A DNA stretch of 12,617 nt from an uncultured Sphingomonas sp. GTDB taxonomy: Bacteria > Pseudomonadota > Alphaproteobacteria > Sphingomonadales > Sphingomonadaceae. The notes under the pieces are model-generated. The model saw only the letters and a list, made by a program, of their open reading frames with translations. It was not told where the DNA came from and searched no databases. Where the stretch lies: NCBI RefSeq assembly GCF_936927845.1, contig NZ_CAKZHV010000009.1, positions 1 to 12,617 of the forward strand, in the 5' to 3' direction. Numbering within the stretch: the stretch's first letter is position 1; each line of letters begins with the position of its first letter. Positions 5,622 to 11,676 of this stretch are shown one piece after another. Both the position numbers and the translations under genes were made by a program.

Positions 5622-6101
5622 TCAGGCGGTGAGACGCACAGGTGTGCCACGTGGTACACCTGTGATCGGCAACGCTGCCCGGTCGTCGAGCATCGCCAGC
5701 AGATCTCCCAGCGCGCGACGTCGATACGCATTGTACCAGCGGCGCCGACGATGTTCGGCCCCATCGTGGATCATGTGGCAGCGCTGGCAGAGCGCAGCGA
5801 GATTGCGCGGCCCATTATCGGTCGGGTCGTGGTTGAGGTGTGCGCAGGCGATATAGACCCGCGTCAGCCTAACCGCTTCGGCGACATTTGCGCCTGCCAC
5901 ACGGATGCGACGCCCTCGCCCATCGCGCCACTGCCGGCGATCGGCATCCCACCAGCGGCCATCGCCGAGGTGGAAGACACGTGCCCCATGCGGCCGCCGG
6001 CAATGCTCGCACCGCCCTCCAGCTCGGCCAAACCGGATCAGCTTCGACAGTTCGGGCCAGTCGATCGGGTAGAGCCAGCGATGTTCCGGCATGATCGGCA
6101 T
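5622..6101 (-). CDS. HNH-type zinc-binding protein ending in a VPRGT palindrome
   Basis: From ATG 6101 the protein has 159 aa. Two Cys pairs, CEHC (31-34) and CQRC (105-108), bracket an HNH-like core: ACAHLNHDPTDN (about 86-96) with candidate catalytic H88/H91, then NLAALCQRCHMIHD with H109 and H112. This is the arrangement of small HNH endonuclease-like proteins, with zinc held by the four cysteines. The C terminus GVPRGTPVRLTA is encoded by a 28-bp near-palindrome and looks like an added tail. A longer frame to 6176 begins with GTG inside the hairpin that follows HU, so I prefer 6101 or the ATG at 6092; neither has a good Shine-Dalgarno. Its target is unknown. Housekeeping, phage-derived or mobile-element roles are possible. 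Confidence 0.75.
   Translation of the reverse strand: MPIMPEHRWLYPIDWPELSKLIRFGRAGGRCEHCRRPHGARVFHLGDGRWWDADRRQWRDGRGRRIRVAGANVAEAVRLTRVYIACAHLNHDPTDNGPRNLAALCQRCHMIHDGAEHRRRRWYNAYRRRALGDLLAMLDDRAALPITGVPRGTPVRLTA
5637..5664. repeat. 28-bp near-perfect palindrome (VPRGT element) in HNH 3' end
   Basis: CACAGGTGTGCCAC pairs with GTGGTACACCTGTG with a single mismatched pair. The core matches the 1865-1882 palindrome (GTGTGCCACGTGG). Reading either strand in the appropriate frame gives G-V-P-R-G-T-P. It supplies the last residues of the HNH protein. Confidence 0.75.
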
Positions 6102-6159
6102 GACGATTCTATGAGTCAGGACCGGGCGGAACGAAAGCAGAAAATGTATGCTGGCGAAG

Positions 6160-6184
6160 GTGGCTGCGCAGATCACGCAGCCAC
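6160..6184 (-). terminator. Hairpin downstream of the HU gene
   Basis: GTGGCTGCG and CGCAGCCAC form a perfect 9-bp stem with a 7-nt loop, starting 8 nt after the HU stop codon on the minus strand. There is no immediate U-tract. It is probably the HU transcript terminator or a 3'-end stabiliser. Confidence 0.5.
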
Positions 6185-6191
6185 ATACGGC

Positions 6192-6467
6192 TCAGCCGTT
6201 CAGCGCGTCCTTGACCGCCTTGGCCGGCACGAACGTCAGCTTCTTCGAGGCGGCAATCTGGATGGTCTCGCCGTTCGAGGGATTGCGGCCCTCGCGCGCC
6301 GGGCTATCCTTGATCTTGAACTTGCCGAAGCCGGACAAGGATACTTCCTCCCCCTTCGCCGCGGCCGCGACGATCGCCGCCAGCAGGCCATCCACCGCCT
6401 TACGGGCGTCGGCTTTGCTCAAGGCGTGATTGGCAACCAGCGTTTCGGCGAGTTCGGCATTGTTCAT
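6192..6467 (-). CDS. hup: HU family DNA-binding protein
   Basis: A 91-aa protein, the exact size expected for HU. MNNAELAETLVANHALSKAD starts the dimerisation helices, and the DNA-binding arm has the signature LSGFGKFKIKDSPAREGRNP followed by SNGETIQI, with the intercalating proline at P63 in R-N-P. ATG 6467 is chosen because TTGGGAG lies about 6 nt upstream; the longer frame to 6530 has no such site. HU dimers bend DNA without sequence specificity and help architecture of replication, recombination and repression. It is divergent from the DUF3768 gene and upstream of the HNH gene. On a mobile region it may be an accessory nucleoid protein rather than the housekeeping copy; sequence alone does not decide. 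Confidence 0.95.
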   Translation of the reverse strand: MNNAELAETLVANHALSKADARKAVDGLLAAIVAAAAKGEEVSLSGFGKFKIKDSPAREGRNPSNGETIQIAASKKLTFVPAKAVKDALNG

Positions 6468-6798
6468 GGTGTTCTCCCAAATCAGATCGTGTGAATACCC
6501 GCGCGATCCCGGATTGGCGACCGGCACCATGATGGCCGCCGAGGCGGGCTCGTTTGTTGGCGGCAGACGCCGCGGGGAACGCCAAGGGCGCCGCCCTTTC
6601 GTTCCCGAACGACAATCTTGCCGCCCGTGTAATCCGCCAAGCGCGGCACCCGGGGTGAAGCCCCGGCCGCGCTAGGGCGGCTCGCCCGCGCCAGCTTCCC
6701 AAGATTCTCGCTCCCCCTCCCCATCCCGTCCTCGCCGGACAGGCAGGGCCGTGAGGCCGAGCGGCCTTGCGGCCCATGCCAACAAGGAGGATCACCCG
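6468..6798. other. Structured intergenic region between HU and DUF3768
   Basis: No gene is recognised in these 331 bases. Two strong hairpins stand out: 6640-6673 (AGCGCGGC/GCCGCGCT outer stem, inner CGGGG/CCCCG with loop TGAAG) and 6746-6775 described separately. The region must contain the divergent promoters for HU and the DUF3768 gene, though no clear -35/-10 pair is visible. Confidence 0.5.
6746..6775 (+). promoter_or_regulatory. Leader hairpin before the DUF3768 start
   Basis: GGGCCGTGAGGCC, loop GAGC, GGCCTTGCGGCCC form a 13-bp stem in RNA with two G-U pairs. Eight bases later comes the ribosome-binding site AAGGAGG (6784-6790). The two wobble pairs make the stem perfect only as plus-strand RNA, which suggests a function in the 5' leader, such as mRNA stability or translation control. 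No ligand motif is recognised. Confidence 0.5.
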
Positions 6799-7184
6799 AT
6801 GCCGACCCCCGAGCAAATCGACACCATCCGGCGCCTCAACGACGCGGCGCGTACCCACCCCGGCCTCGCGAGCCTCGCCAACGTTACGATGGGGTTCCAG
6901 GCACTCTCCGAGCTGGACCGTTTCGCCGCGCTGTTCGCGATCACCCGGTTCACGAAGTTTGACGGCGACAACGACCCTTATGGTGAGCACGATTTCGGCG
7001 CGGTCTATAAACTCGCAAGCGGCGCGTGGACGCAGGACCGCCCGACGATGCAAAGGCGATCGTGCAGACGGTGTTCTGGAAGATCGACTATTACGACACG
7101 AGCCTCACCTACGGCAGTGACGCTCCGTGGAATTCCGAGCAGACTAAACGGGTGCTGACGATCATGCTGGCCAGCGAATACTAA
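6799..7184 (+). pseudogene. DUF3768 family protein, frameshifted
   Basis: ATG 6799 has a strong AAGGAGG 8 nt upstream. The first part contains the family's central motif FDGDNDPYGEHDFGAVY (residues about 54-70). The frame is lost near 7040: the family C terminus KAIVQTVFWKIDYYDTSL, ending VLTIMLASEY, continues in another frame to TAA 7182-7184. Joining the two needs one base lost in the run CGCCCG (about 7038-7043); the repaired protein would be about 128 aa, the usual size. DUF3768 is of unknown function and is frequent on alphaproteobacterial plasmids and islands. A sequencing error would also explain the shift. The unrepaired frame runs to 7158 with no family similarity. Confidence 0.85.
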
Positions 7185-7199
7185 CGCCTATGGCGTAGC

Positions 7200-7225
7200 G
7201 ATCCGCGCTCGATTGAGCGCGGATC
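7200..7225. terminator. Perfect 11-bp hairpin after the DUF3768 gene
   Basis: GATCCGCGCTC, loop GATT, GAGCGCGGATC: an uninterrupted 11-bp stem 15 nt after the DUF3768 stop. There is no U-tract on either side. It probably ends the DUF3768 transcript and separates it from the antitoxin-fic unit. Confidence 0.55.
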
Positions 7226-7311
7226 AACCCTGCCGAAACGGACCTTCGCCAACGTGATTTGTTGAGAAATCGCGAGGGAGCGCGTAGGGTTAACGGCGAA
7301 AGGATGACGCG

Positions 7312-7569
7312 ATGGCCCAGATCAATCTCGACACGCTGCGCGAGCGCATCCGCTCCATGGACTTCCAACGCGGCACCCCCGAGCAGATCGCGTTGTGGCG
7401 CGAGGACGTAGCAGAGGCGCGCGCCAACCTCGTCATCGAGGACATGACGCCGACCGGTGACGAAGATGCCATGTTCGCCATGATGCTCGATGAGGGTGTT
7501 CCCCCTTCGCTCATGCCGTCCATCATCCTCGGCCTCTACAAGCCAGGAACCCACCAGATCGCGGCCTGA
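7312..7569 (+). CDS. VbhA-like antitoxin of the Fic protein
   Basis: An 85-aa acidic protein directly before fic, with 2 nt between its stop and the fic start. The core reads LRERIRSMDFQRGTPEQIAL, then RANLVIEDMTPTGDEDAMFA and MMLDEGVPPSL. In class I Fic modules such as VbhA-VbhT, a separate antitoxin inserts a helix with the motif (S/T)xxxE(G/N) next to the Fic active site and blocks ATP binding. The segment ANLVIEDM-TPT is in the right type of context, with E as the candidate inhibitory glutamate, but it has N in place of S/T four residues before and D in place of G/N after. The assignment rests mainly on position and size. The decayed copy at 326-566 has E-G at this place. Confidence 0.75.
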   Translation: MAQINLDTLRERIRSMDFQRGTPEQIALWREDVAEARANLVIEDMTPTGDEDAMFAMMLDEGVPPSLMPSIILGLYKPGTHQIAA

Positions 7570-7571
7570 CC

Positions 7572-8863
7572 TTGGCAGACGATCCCTACACCTACCCCGG
7601 TACGGACACGCTCCGGAACCGGCTTGGGATCACGGACGACAAGACCCTCATGGAGGCCGAGCGGAGGTTGACCTTGGCGCGCGGCGCAGAAGCCGCGCGC
7701 CTCACCTTTCCAGCGACGGCGGACGGCTATCGCGCCCTACATCGGCACCTCTTCCAGGACCTTTACGACTGGGCGGGTCAGGATCGCACCGTCAATATCG
7801 CCAAGGGCGGCTCCAGTTTCGCGCACGTGCCTTACATCGCGCGCGAGCTCGATAAGCGGTTTGCCGATACGCGGGCGGGCGATGCGCTGAAGGGCCTCGC
7901 CCGCGACGAGTTTTTCGACCGGCTCGGCAACCACATCAACGAGATCAATGCCATCCACCCTTTCCGCGAGGGAAACGGGCGGACGATGCGCCACCACGCG
8001 GCGCAGCTCGCCCGCGATGCCGGCCATCCCATCAGGATCGCCTCGATCGACAAGACCGCGTGGATGGACGCGTCCCGGCATGGCTTCCTCACCGGCGATC
8101 ATCGGCCTATGGCCGCGGTGCTCGCCGAGGCGGCGATCCGTCGCGACCTTGCGCCCGAAGCGCGGATCGGTCCCGCCGGGATAGCCTTGCTGCCTCAACG
8201 TGCGCCGCCCGAAGGGCAGCGCTACCGGGTGACGCTGACCAAGGCCCGCGAGGAACTGGATCGCTATCTCCCGGCGCCCGCCAGCAGGCGGCCGACCGGC
8301 TACGCAGCCTCATTCGAGAAGGCGCCTCCTCCCCGGTCATCGCCAACGCCCGCACCGAGCTGGCCTATGTCCGCCACGCCAAAGGCCCGATCTACCAGTC
8401 ACACCTTCTCACCTATCTTGGCGTGCGTCAGGTCGATGCGGTCATCACCCCGCAGCAGACCCCGCTTGAGCGCGTCCGCGAGATCGGCGCGGCTCTCGGC
8501 GTCCAGATCAATTCGCAGCAGCCAGCGCAGCTCCAGCGCGTGGTTCGCTCGCTGGAGCGGCCGATCCTACCGCCTGGGGCTTCACCAGGTCAGGAGCGGC
8601 TCGCCGAGCTGTTCCTGAAGAACACGGCCGAGAAGAACCACGCCGACCCACGTCTCGCGCCCGCCCAGACGATCGTCGACGACGCCATGCAGAAGGCGCG
8701 CGAGCGCGGCGAAAGCGCGCGCATGGTCAACACGGTCGGGGAATCCACTCGCCAGCTTGTCGCCGACCGGATCAAGATCGGGGCCGCGCTCGAAGGGGCG
8801 TCCGCCCCGCCGCCCGACCGGAGCACGCCGCCCCCGGATCGTGGCAAGGATCGGAGCCGTTAG
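7572..8863 (+). CDS. fic: Fic family AMP-transferase (toxin), frameshifted after the Fic domain
   Basis: TTG 7572 starts 2 nt after the antitoxin stop. The Fic domain is complete: the flap segment TVNIAKGGSSFAHVPYI (73-89) and the catalytic motif HPFREGNGR (H129 to R137) followed by TMR, which fits an adenylylating enzyme that moves AMP from ATP to target proteins. After about residue 234 (near 8274-8278, in CCGGCGCCCG) the family-like sequence continues in another frame (ARQQAADRLRSLIREG to GKDRSR) up to TAG 8861-8863. Repair needs one added base and gives about 430 aa. As written, the first frame stops at 8618 with an unrelated Pro/Ser-rich end (348 aa). The C-terminal ~195 residues are helical and charged, not a recognisable BID domain. 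Sequencing error, real mutation or -1 frameshifting are all possible. Confidence 0.85.
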
Positions 8864-8871
8864 GCTTCGCC

Positions 8872-9127
8872 TTAGCGTTCGGGGCGTCGGGTCGGAAAGA
8901 CCGGCCCGCGTACCGTCATCCTGGCGGGGTCATAGGGCTTCTGCAGGGCGACGATCTCGTCATAGGTACCGTGCAGCCACGTATTGATGTCCTCGGGATC
9001 GAGGATCGTAATTATCGCCTTGGGGTGGATCGAGTCTACGAACGTGTTGGGGTCGTCAGCGGCCGTTTGCCGTCGCCCAAGTCGTGCTTGTCAGACGTGA
9101 ACTCGCAAAACTCCGTCAGCGGCACCC
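8872..9127 (-). pseudogene. Remnant of an SOS response-associated peptidase (SRAP/YedK) gene
   Basis: On the minus strand one frame gives PLTEFCEFTSDKHDLGDGKR (about 9124-9065) and another frame gives FVDSIHPKAIITILDPED followed by NTWLHGTYDEIVALQKPYDP, ending at TAA 8874-8872. IHPKA..-.IL.PED and the WL..D/Y..-AL..PY end are hallmarks of the C terminus of SRAP (DUF159) proteins, which crosslink to abasic sites in single-stranded DNA. The N terminus with the catalytic Cys2 and the middle are missing, and the two pieces are in different frames, so there has been an internal deletion. The gene is dead. Its stop lies 8 nt from the fic stop on the other strand. Confidence 0.75.
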
Positions 9128-9136
9128 TCGCCGCAC

Positions 9137-9208
9137 TGGCCGACCCTCGTGCAGGCGCTTGCGACGGGCGGCTGCGTCCGCAAGGGCGAGAAGGGTTCAG
9201 CGGTGATG
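9137..9208 (+). pseudogene. Fragment of an ArdC-like antirestriction gene
   Basis: The frame through 9137 reads WPTLVQALATGGCVRKGEKG then SAV. This matches the pattern W-x-T-x-x-Q-A-x-x-x-G-G-x-V-R-K-G-E-K-G found in the N-terminal single-stranded-DNA-binding domain of ArdC antirestriction proteins (DUF1738). Nothing before or after in the same frame looks like the rest of ArdC; no zinc metallopeptidase HExxH part is present. It is a piece of about 24 codons abutting the SRAP remnant, consistent with deletion joints in former plasmid or island DNA. Confidence 0.6.
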
Positions 9209-9454
9209 AGCACCCGCTACTTACTGTTTCCCATTATGTTGATCCTCTCCATATCCCGGCCCAACGCCACTTTCCTCCGTTGCGACGCCATGATTGAAAT
9301 CCGCTGCGGTGAAGCCTTCCAACCCACCTGATAAAAACGATCGCGTTAGTTGGGGAGATCAGGCGAAAGGCACGAGCGAAACGTGTGATGCGGATAAGCA
9401 TCGAAGCTGCCATGAGCCAAAGGCCGGCAGGAAACATCGGCCGTAGGCCAGCCA
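9209..9454. other. Gene-free stretch between remnants and dedA
   Basis: I recognise no gene. Several short open frames exist on the minus strand (for example across 9234-9497) but none resembles a family. A 12-bp palindrome GCCATTAATGGC (9451-9462) covers the dedA stop codon. Confidence 0.4.
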
Positions 9455-10063
9455 TTAATGGCCATCCCTTGATCGCCCGAACATCGCGACCCGCCAAAGA
9501 TACCAGATGGCAGCCAGCGCGAGCACGGCGTTGCTGATCGGTTCGATGACGCTCGCCACCTGGCTATAGCGCTCGCCCAACTCATAGCCCGCCAGCACGA
9601 GGATAACGGTCCATATGGCCGAGCCGGCGAGCGTCGAAACCAAGAACGGGCCGAGGGGCATCCCGCTGACCCCTGCGGGTACTGAAATCAGGGTCCTGAC
9701 CCCCGGAACCATGCGCCCGAACAGAACCGCCCGACGACCGTAGCGGTCGAACCAGCGGTCGACATGATCGACCTCAACGGGCGTCAACGTCAGCCATCGG
9801 CCGTGACGGGCAGCAAAGCGCTTCAATCGATCGATGCCGATCCAACGGCCGACATAGTACCACAGCACCGCCCCTGCAGCCGAGCCGAGGGTGCCAGCGA
9901 TCGCGACCACCCACAGTGAGCCGCGCCCCTGCGCAGCGGTGTAGCCGGCAAGTGGCAGGATCACTTCCGACGGGATCGGCGGAAAGACGTTCTCGGCCAG
10001 CATCAACAGGAAAACGCCAAAGCCGCCGAGTGACGCGAGGATCGATGTTATGATGTCAAACAC
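9455..10063 (-). CDS. DedA family inner-membrane protein
   Basis: A 202-aa membrane protein of typical DedA (SNARE-associated/VTT) length. ENVFPPIPSEVILPLAGY (24-41) is the first re-entrant loop with the conserved acidic residues, and GRMVPGVRTLISVPAGVSGM (116-135) is the second, with the essential arginines R117 and R123. Hydrophobic segments follow at about 140-160 and 178-195. DedA proteins are implicated in undecaprenyl phosphate or phospholipid flipping and in membrane-potential homeostasis and drug or metal tolerance. The start is GTG 10063, 12 nt after the stop of the unknown protein upstream, with GAGG nearby; this suggests one operon with the MgtC-family gene. The substrate is unknown. 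Confidence 0.92.
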   Translation of the reverse strand: MFDIITSILASLGGFGVFLLMLAENVFPPIPSEVILPLAGYTAAQGRGSLWVVAIAGTLGSAAGAVLWYYVGRWIGIDRLKRFAARHGRWLTLTPVEVDHVDRWFDRYGRRAVLFGRMVPGVRTLISVPAGVSGMPLGPFLVSTLAGSAIWTVILVLAGYELGERYSQVASVIEPISNAVLALAAIWYLWRVAMFGRSRDGH

Positions 10064-10075
10064 AAACCAGCCTCG

Positions 10076-10555
10076 TCAGAAGATCCAATAGGAGATCGCG
10101 CAAATCACGAGCAGAAGGGCGACGACCGACCCGACGATCCTATTTTCCAGGCGCGGACATTCCACGTTGCTGATCCGCGCGGCGACCTGCCAAGCGGGTC
10201 GGACCGGACACCGCCACGAACCGGCTACGATCCGATCCAGCTCGGCATCCGACAACCCGAAGAACGATTTCGCGTCACCGCGCGGTCGTCCCGCCGACCC
10301 CATCACCCGCAGCACCACGTCGTTCCATGCGACATCGATCGCGCTCAGCCGATCGACCATCGCGCCGCGCGCGTCACCGCACGCCCAAGAGGGGGACAGC
10401 AGACCGATGATCTGGTGGGGATCGCGCTCCAGCAGTGTCGCCCAGCGCAGCAAGCGATGTTGGCGGTCCCGCGCCGCGGTGGTCCTCGCCGGTGCCCGGC
10501 GCCGGGTAAGGGGTCGCGCAGGCCACATCCATCGGCTCGCCCAAGAGGTCGTCAT
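10076..10555 (-). CDS. Hypothetical protein with C-terminal membrane anchor
   Basis: A 159-aa protein I do not recognise. ATG 10555 overlaps the MgtC-family stop by ATGA, so translation is probably coupled. The N-terminal 35 residues are rich in Arg and Ala (PLTRRRAPARTTAARDRQHR). The middle contains LLRWATLLERDPHQIIGLLS and FFGLSDAELDRIVAGSW. The last 20 residues (about 139-158: IVGSVVALLLVICAISYW) form one membrane span, so most of the protein should face the cytoplasm as a tail-anchored protein. A longer frame up to 11032 runs antisense-like through the MgtC gene in another register and is rejected. Being placed between an MgtC-family and a DedA-family gene, it may act in envelope or ion stress, but that is inference only. 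Confidence 0.75.
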   Translation of the reverse strand: MTTSWASRWMWPARPLTRRRAPARTTAARDRQHRLLRWATLLERDPHQIIGLLSPSWACGDARGAMVDRLSAIDVAWNDVVLRVMGSAGRPRGDAKSFFGLSDAELDRIVAGSWRCPVRPAWQVAARISNVECPRLENRIVGSVVALLLVICAISYWIF

Positions 10556-11007
10556 GGGCTCGCCGAGGTGCCGACGTTGCCATTGGTGGCGCGCTTGAGC
10601 GGACGAGAACAGCGCAGGGTGAGGAAGGTGGTGGCGCTCAGGATGAAGGCGATGTCGTATAGGCCGTAGCCCACGGCCGCGCCGAGCGCCCCAGTCGCCC
10701 ACAGACTGGCCGCCGTCGCCGTGCCTGACGCCTTGCCGCCCTTTTTCAGGATCGCGCCGCCTCCAATGAAGCCGACGCCCGTAATCAGACCTTCGAGCAA
10801 CCTGGCTTGCGCTGGAGACGTGCGGCCGAGGATCGCGATGCCCACCAGCACGAAGCCGCAACTGGCGATGGCAACCAACGGGAATGTGCGGATGCCTGCG
10901 CTGCGGGCGTCCTTCTCGCGATCCCAGCCAACAGGAAAAGCGAGCGCATAGGCCACGGCGAGGCTGACGATATGAGTGGTTATCTCCCCCCAAGAGCTCT
11001 GAAACAT
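10552..11007 (-). CDS. MgtC/SapB family membrane protein
   Basis: A 151-aa protein. Family hallmarks are VGWDREKDARSAGIRTFPLV (26-45), GLITGVGFIGGGAILKKGG (73-91) and GTATAASLWATGALGAAVG (95-113). Four to five hydrophobic segments span the inner membrane. The C-terminal ACT-like cytoplasmic domain of longer MgtC proteins is absent, so this is the short form; the end after TTFLTLR is polar and low in complexity. MgtC proteins help survival at low magnesium and inhibit or modulate the F1Fo ATP synthase in pathogens; short SapB-like members have unclear roles. ATG 11007 has a purine-rich GAGGGG about 13 nt upstream. It is the first gene of the presumed mgtC-unknown-dedA operon. Confidence 0.9.
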   Translation of the reverse strand: MFQSSWGEITTHIVSLAVAYALAFPVGWDREKDARSAGIRTFPLVAIASCGFVLVGIAILGRTSPAQARLLEGLITGVGFIGGGAILKKGGKASGTATAASLWATGALGAAVGYGLYDIAFILSATTFLTLRCSRPLKRATNGNVGTSASP

Positions 11008-11223
11008 GTCTGTCCACCCCTCTTCTGGTCACGTTGATTGCTGTTGCGCCGTCCGGATTGACCGAGAGATCCGGCAGCGTTCCGGAACGTCGCCTTCAAG
11101 GGCGGTCCTTTTCTCTCAGTCACGATTCTACACTCCCTTTCCTTCAGGCCTCTCTCCGCTTCAGCCCTCATATCGTTCGATTAGATTCGTTCGTCCCCGA
11201 GCCCGTCAGCAGATCAATAGACT

Positions 11224-11604
11224 TCATTTGGACCGAGATTTTTCGGGTCCAATAAAGTCTAATTTCATACTCACCAATTCATAAGGCGACTTGTTGAACG
11301 TGAACGAGAATCCGATTTCCCGTCGACGGGGACCATCAACCATCAATATAAAACGCTCTTTGCATTCGCGATTTCCGGAGGACCACGTGGCGCAAGCTCT
11401 CATATATCCGTGAGTCGGATAGTGTCCGATAGAGTGACGAACGTCACCAATAAGCTTAATGCCATTTCCCTTCGCATGTATTTTTGATGAAATGACCATG
11501 TTGGGATATTTGCTGGTATTTATGCGCTCAGTTAATGTAGAAGGCGAGCATGCTACATTGATGGTGAAGATAATAAGTAATGCAAATAGAGAAATCTTTT
11601 GCAT
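11224..11604 (-). CDS. Predicted lipoprotein of unknown function, low-GC
   Basis: From ATG 11604 (GGAG about 9-10 nt upstream) the protein has 126 aa. The N terminus MQKISLFALLIIFTINVAC is a lipoprotein signal peptide: Lys at position 3, a hydrophobic stretch, then a lipobox-like N-V-A-C with C19 as lipidation site. Position +2 is Ser, which favours the outer membrane. The mature part has no motif I recognise, with two more cysteines (in RACATWSSGNRECKE) that could form a disulfide. Base composition is clearly AT-richer than all neighbours, with codons such as ATA, AAT and TTT, which suggests recent acquisition from a different host. A hairpin (11228-11252, TTGGACCGA/TCGGGTCCAA with one bulge) covers the last codons and may end the transcript. 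It lies 72 nt downstream of the metal ATPase gene, same strand. Confidence 0.7.
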   Translation of the reverse strand: MQKISLFALLIIFTINVACSPSTLTERINTSKYPNMVISSKIHAKGNGIKLIGDVRHSIGHYPTHGYMRACATWSSGNRECKERFILMVDGPRRREIGFSFTFNKSPYELVSMKLDFIGPEKSRSK

Positions 11605-11676
11605 TGTGATTACTCCAGAGCTGAATGCAATTTGCAATAGGCAATTCAGCAGGGTCGCCATGTTAGATGCGCGCCC

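Noticed and set aside
6102..6176. Longer HNH protein starting at 6176
   Set aside because: The start would be a GTG inside the hairpin that follows HU, and the added residues do not resemble the rest of the family.
5610..6494. A 294-codon plus-strand frame opposite the HNH and HU genes
   Set aside because: HU is unmistakable on the minus strand and the HNH motif is clear; the plus-strand protein has no recognisable features.
9234..9585. Minus-strand frames of 79-87 codons as a possible transposase remnant
   Set aside because: Trp/Arg-rich translations looked suggestive, but I see no catalytic motif or terminal repeats, and part overlaps dedA.
10076..11032. A 318-codon minus-strand frame taken as one gene
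   Set aside because: Its first half is an off-register reading of the MgtC-family gene. Only the second half from ATG 10555 looks real, and it starts with an ATGA overlap.
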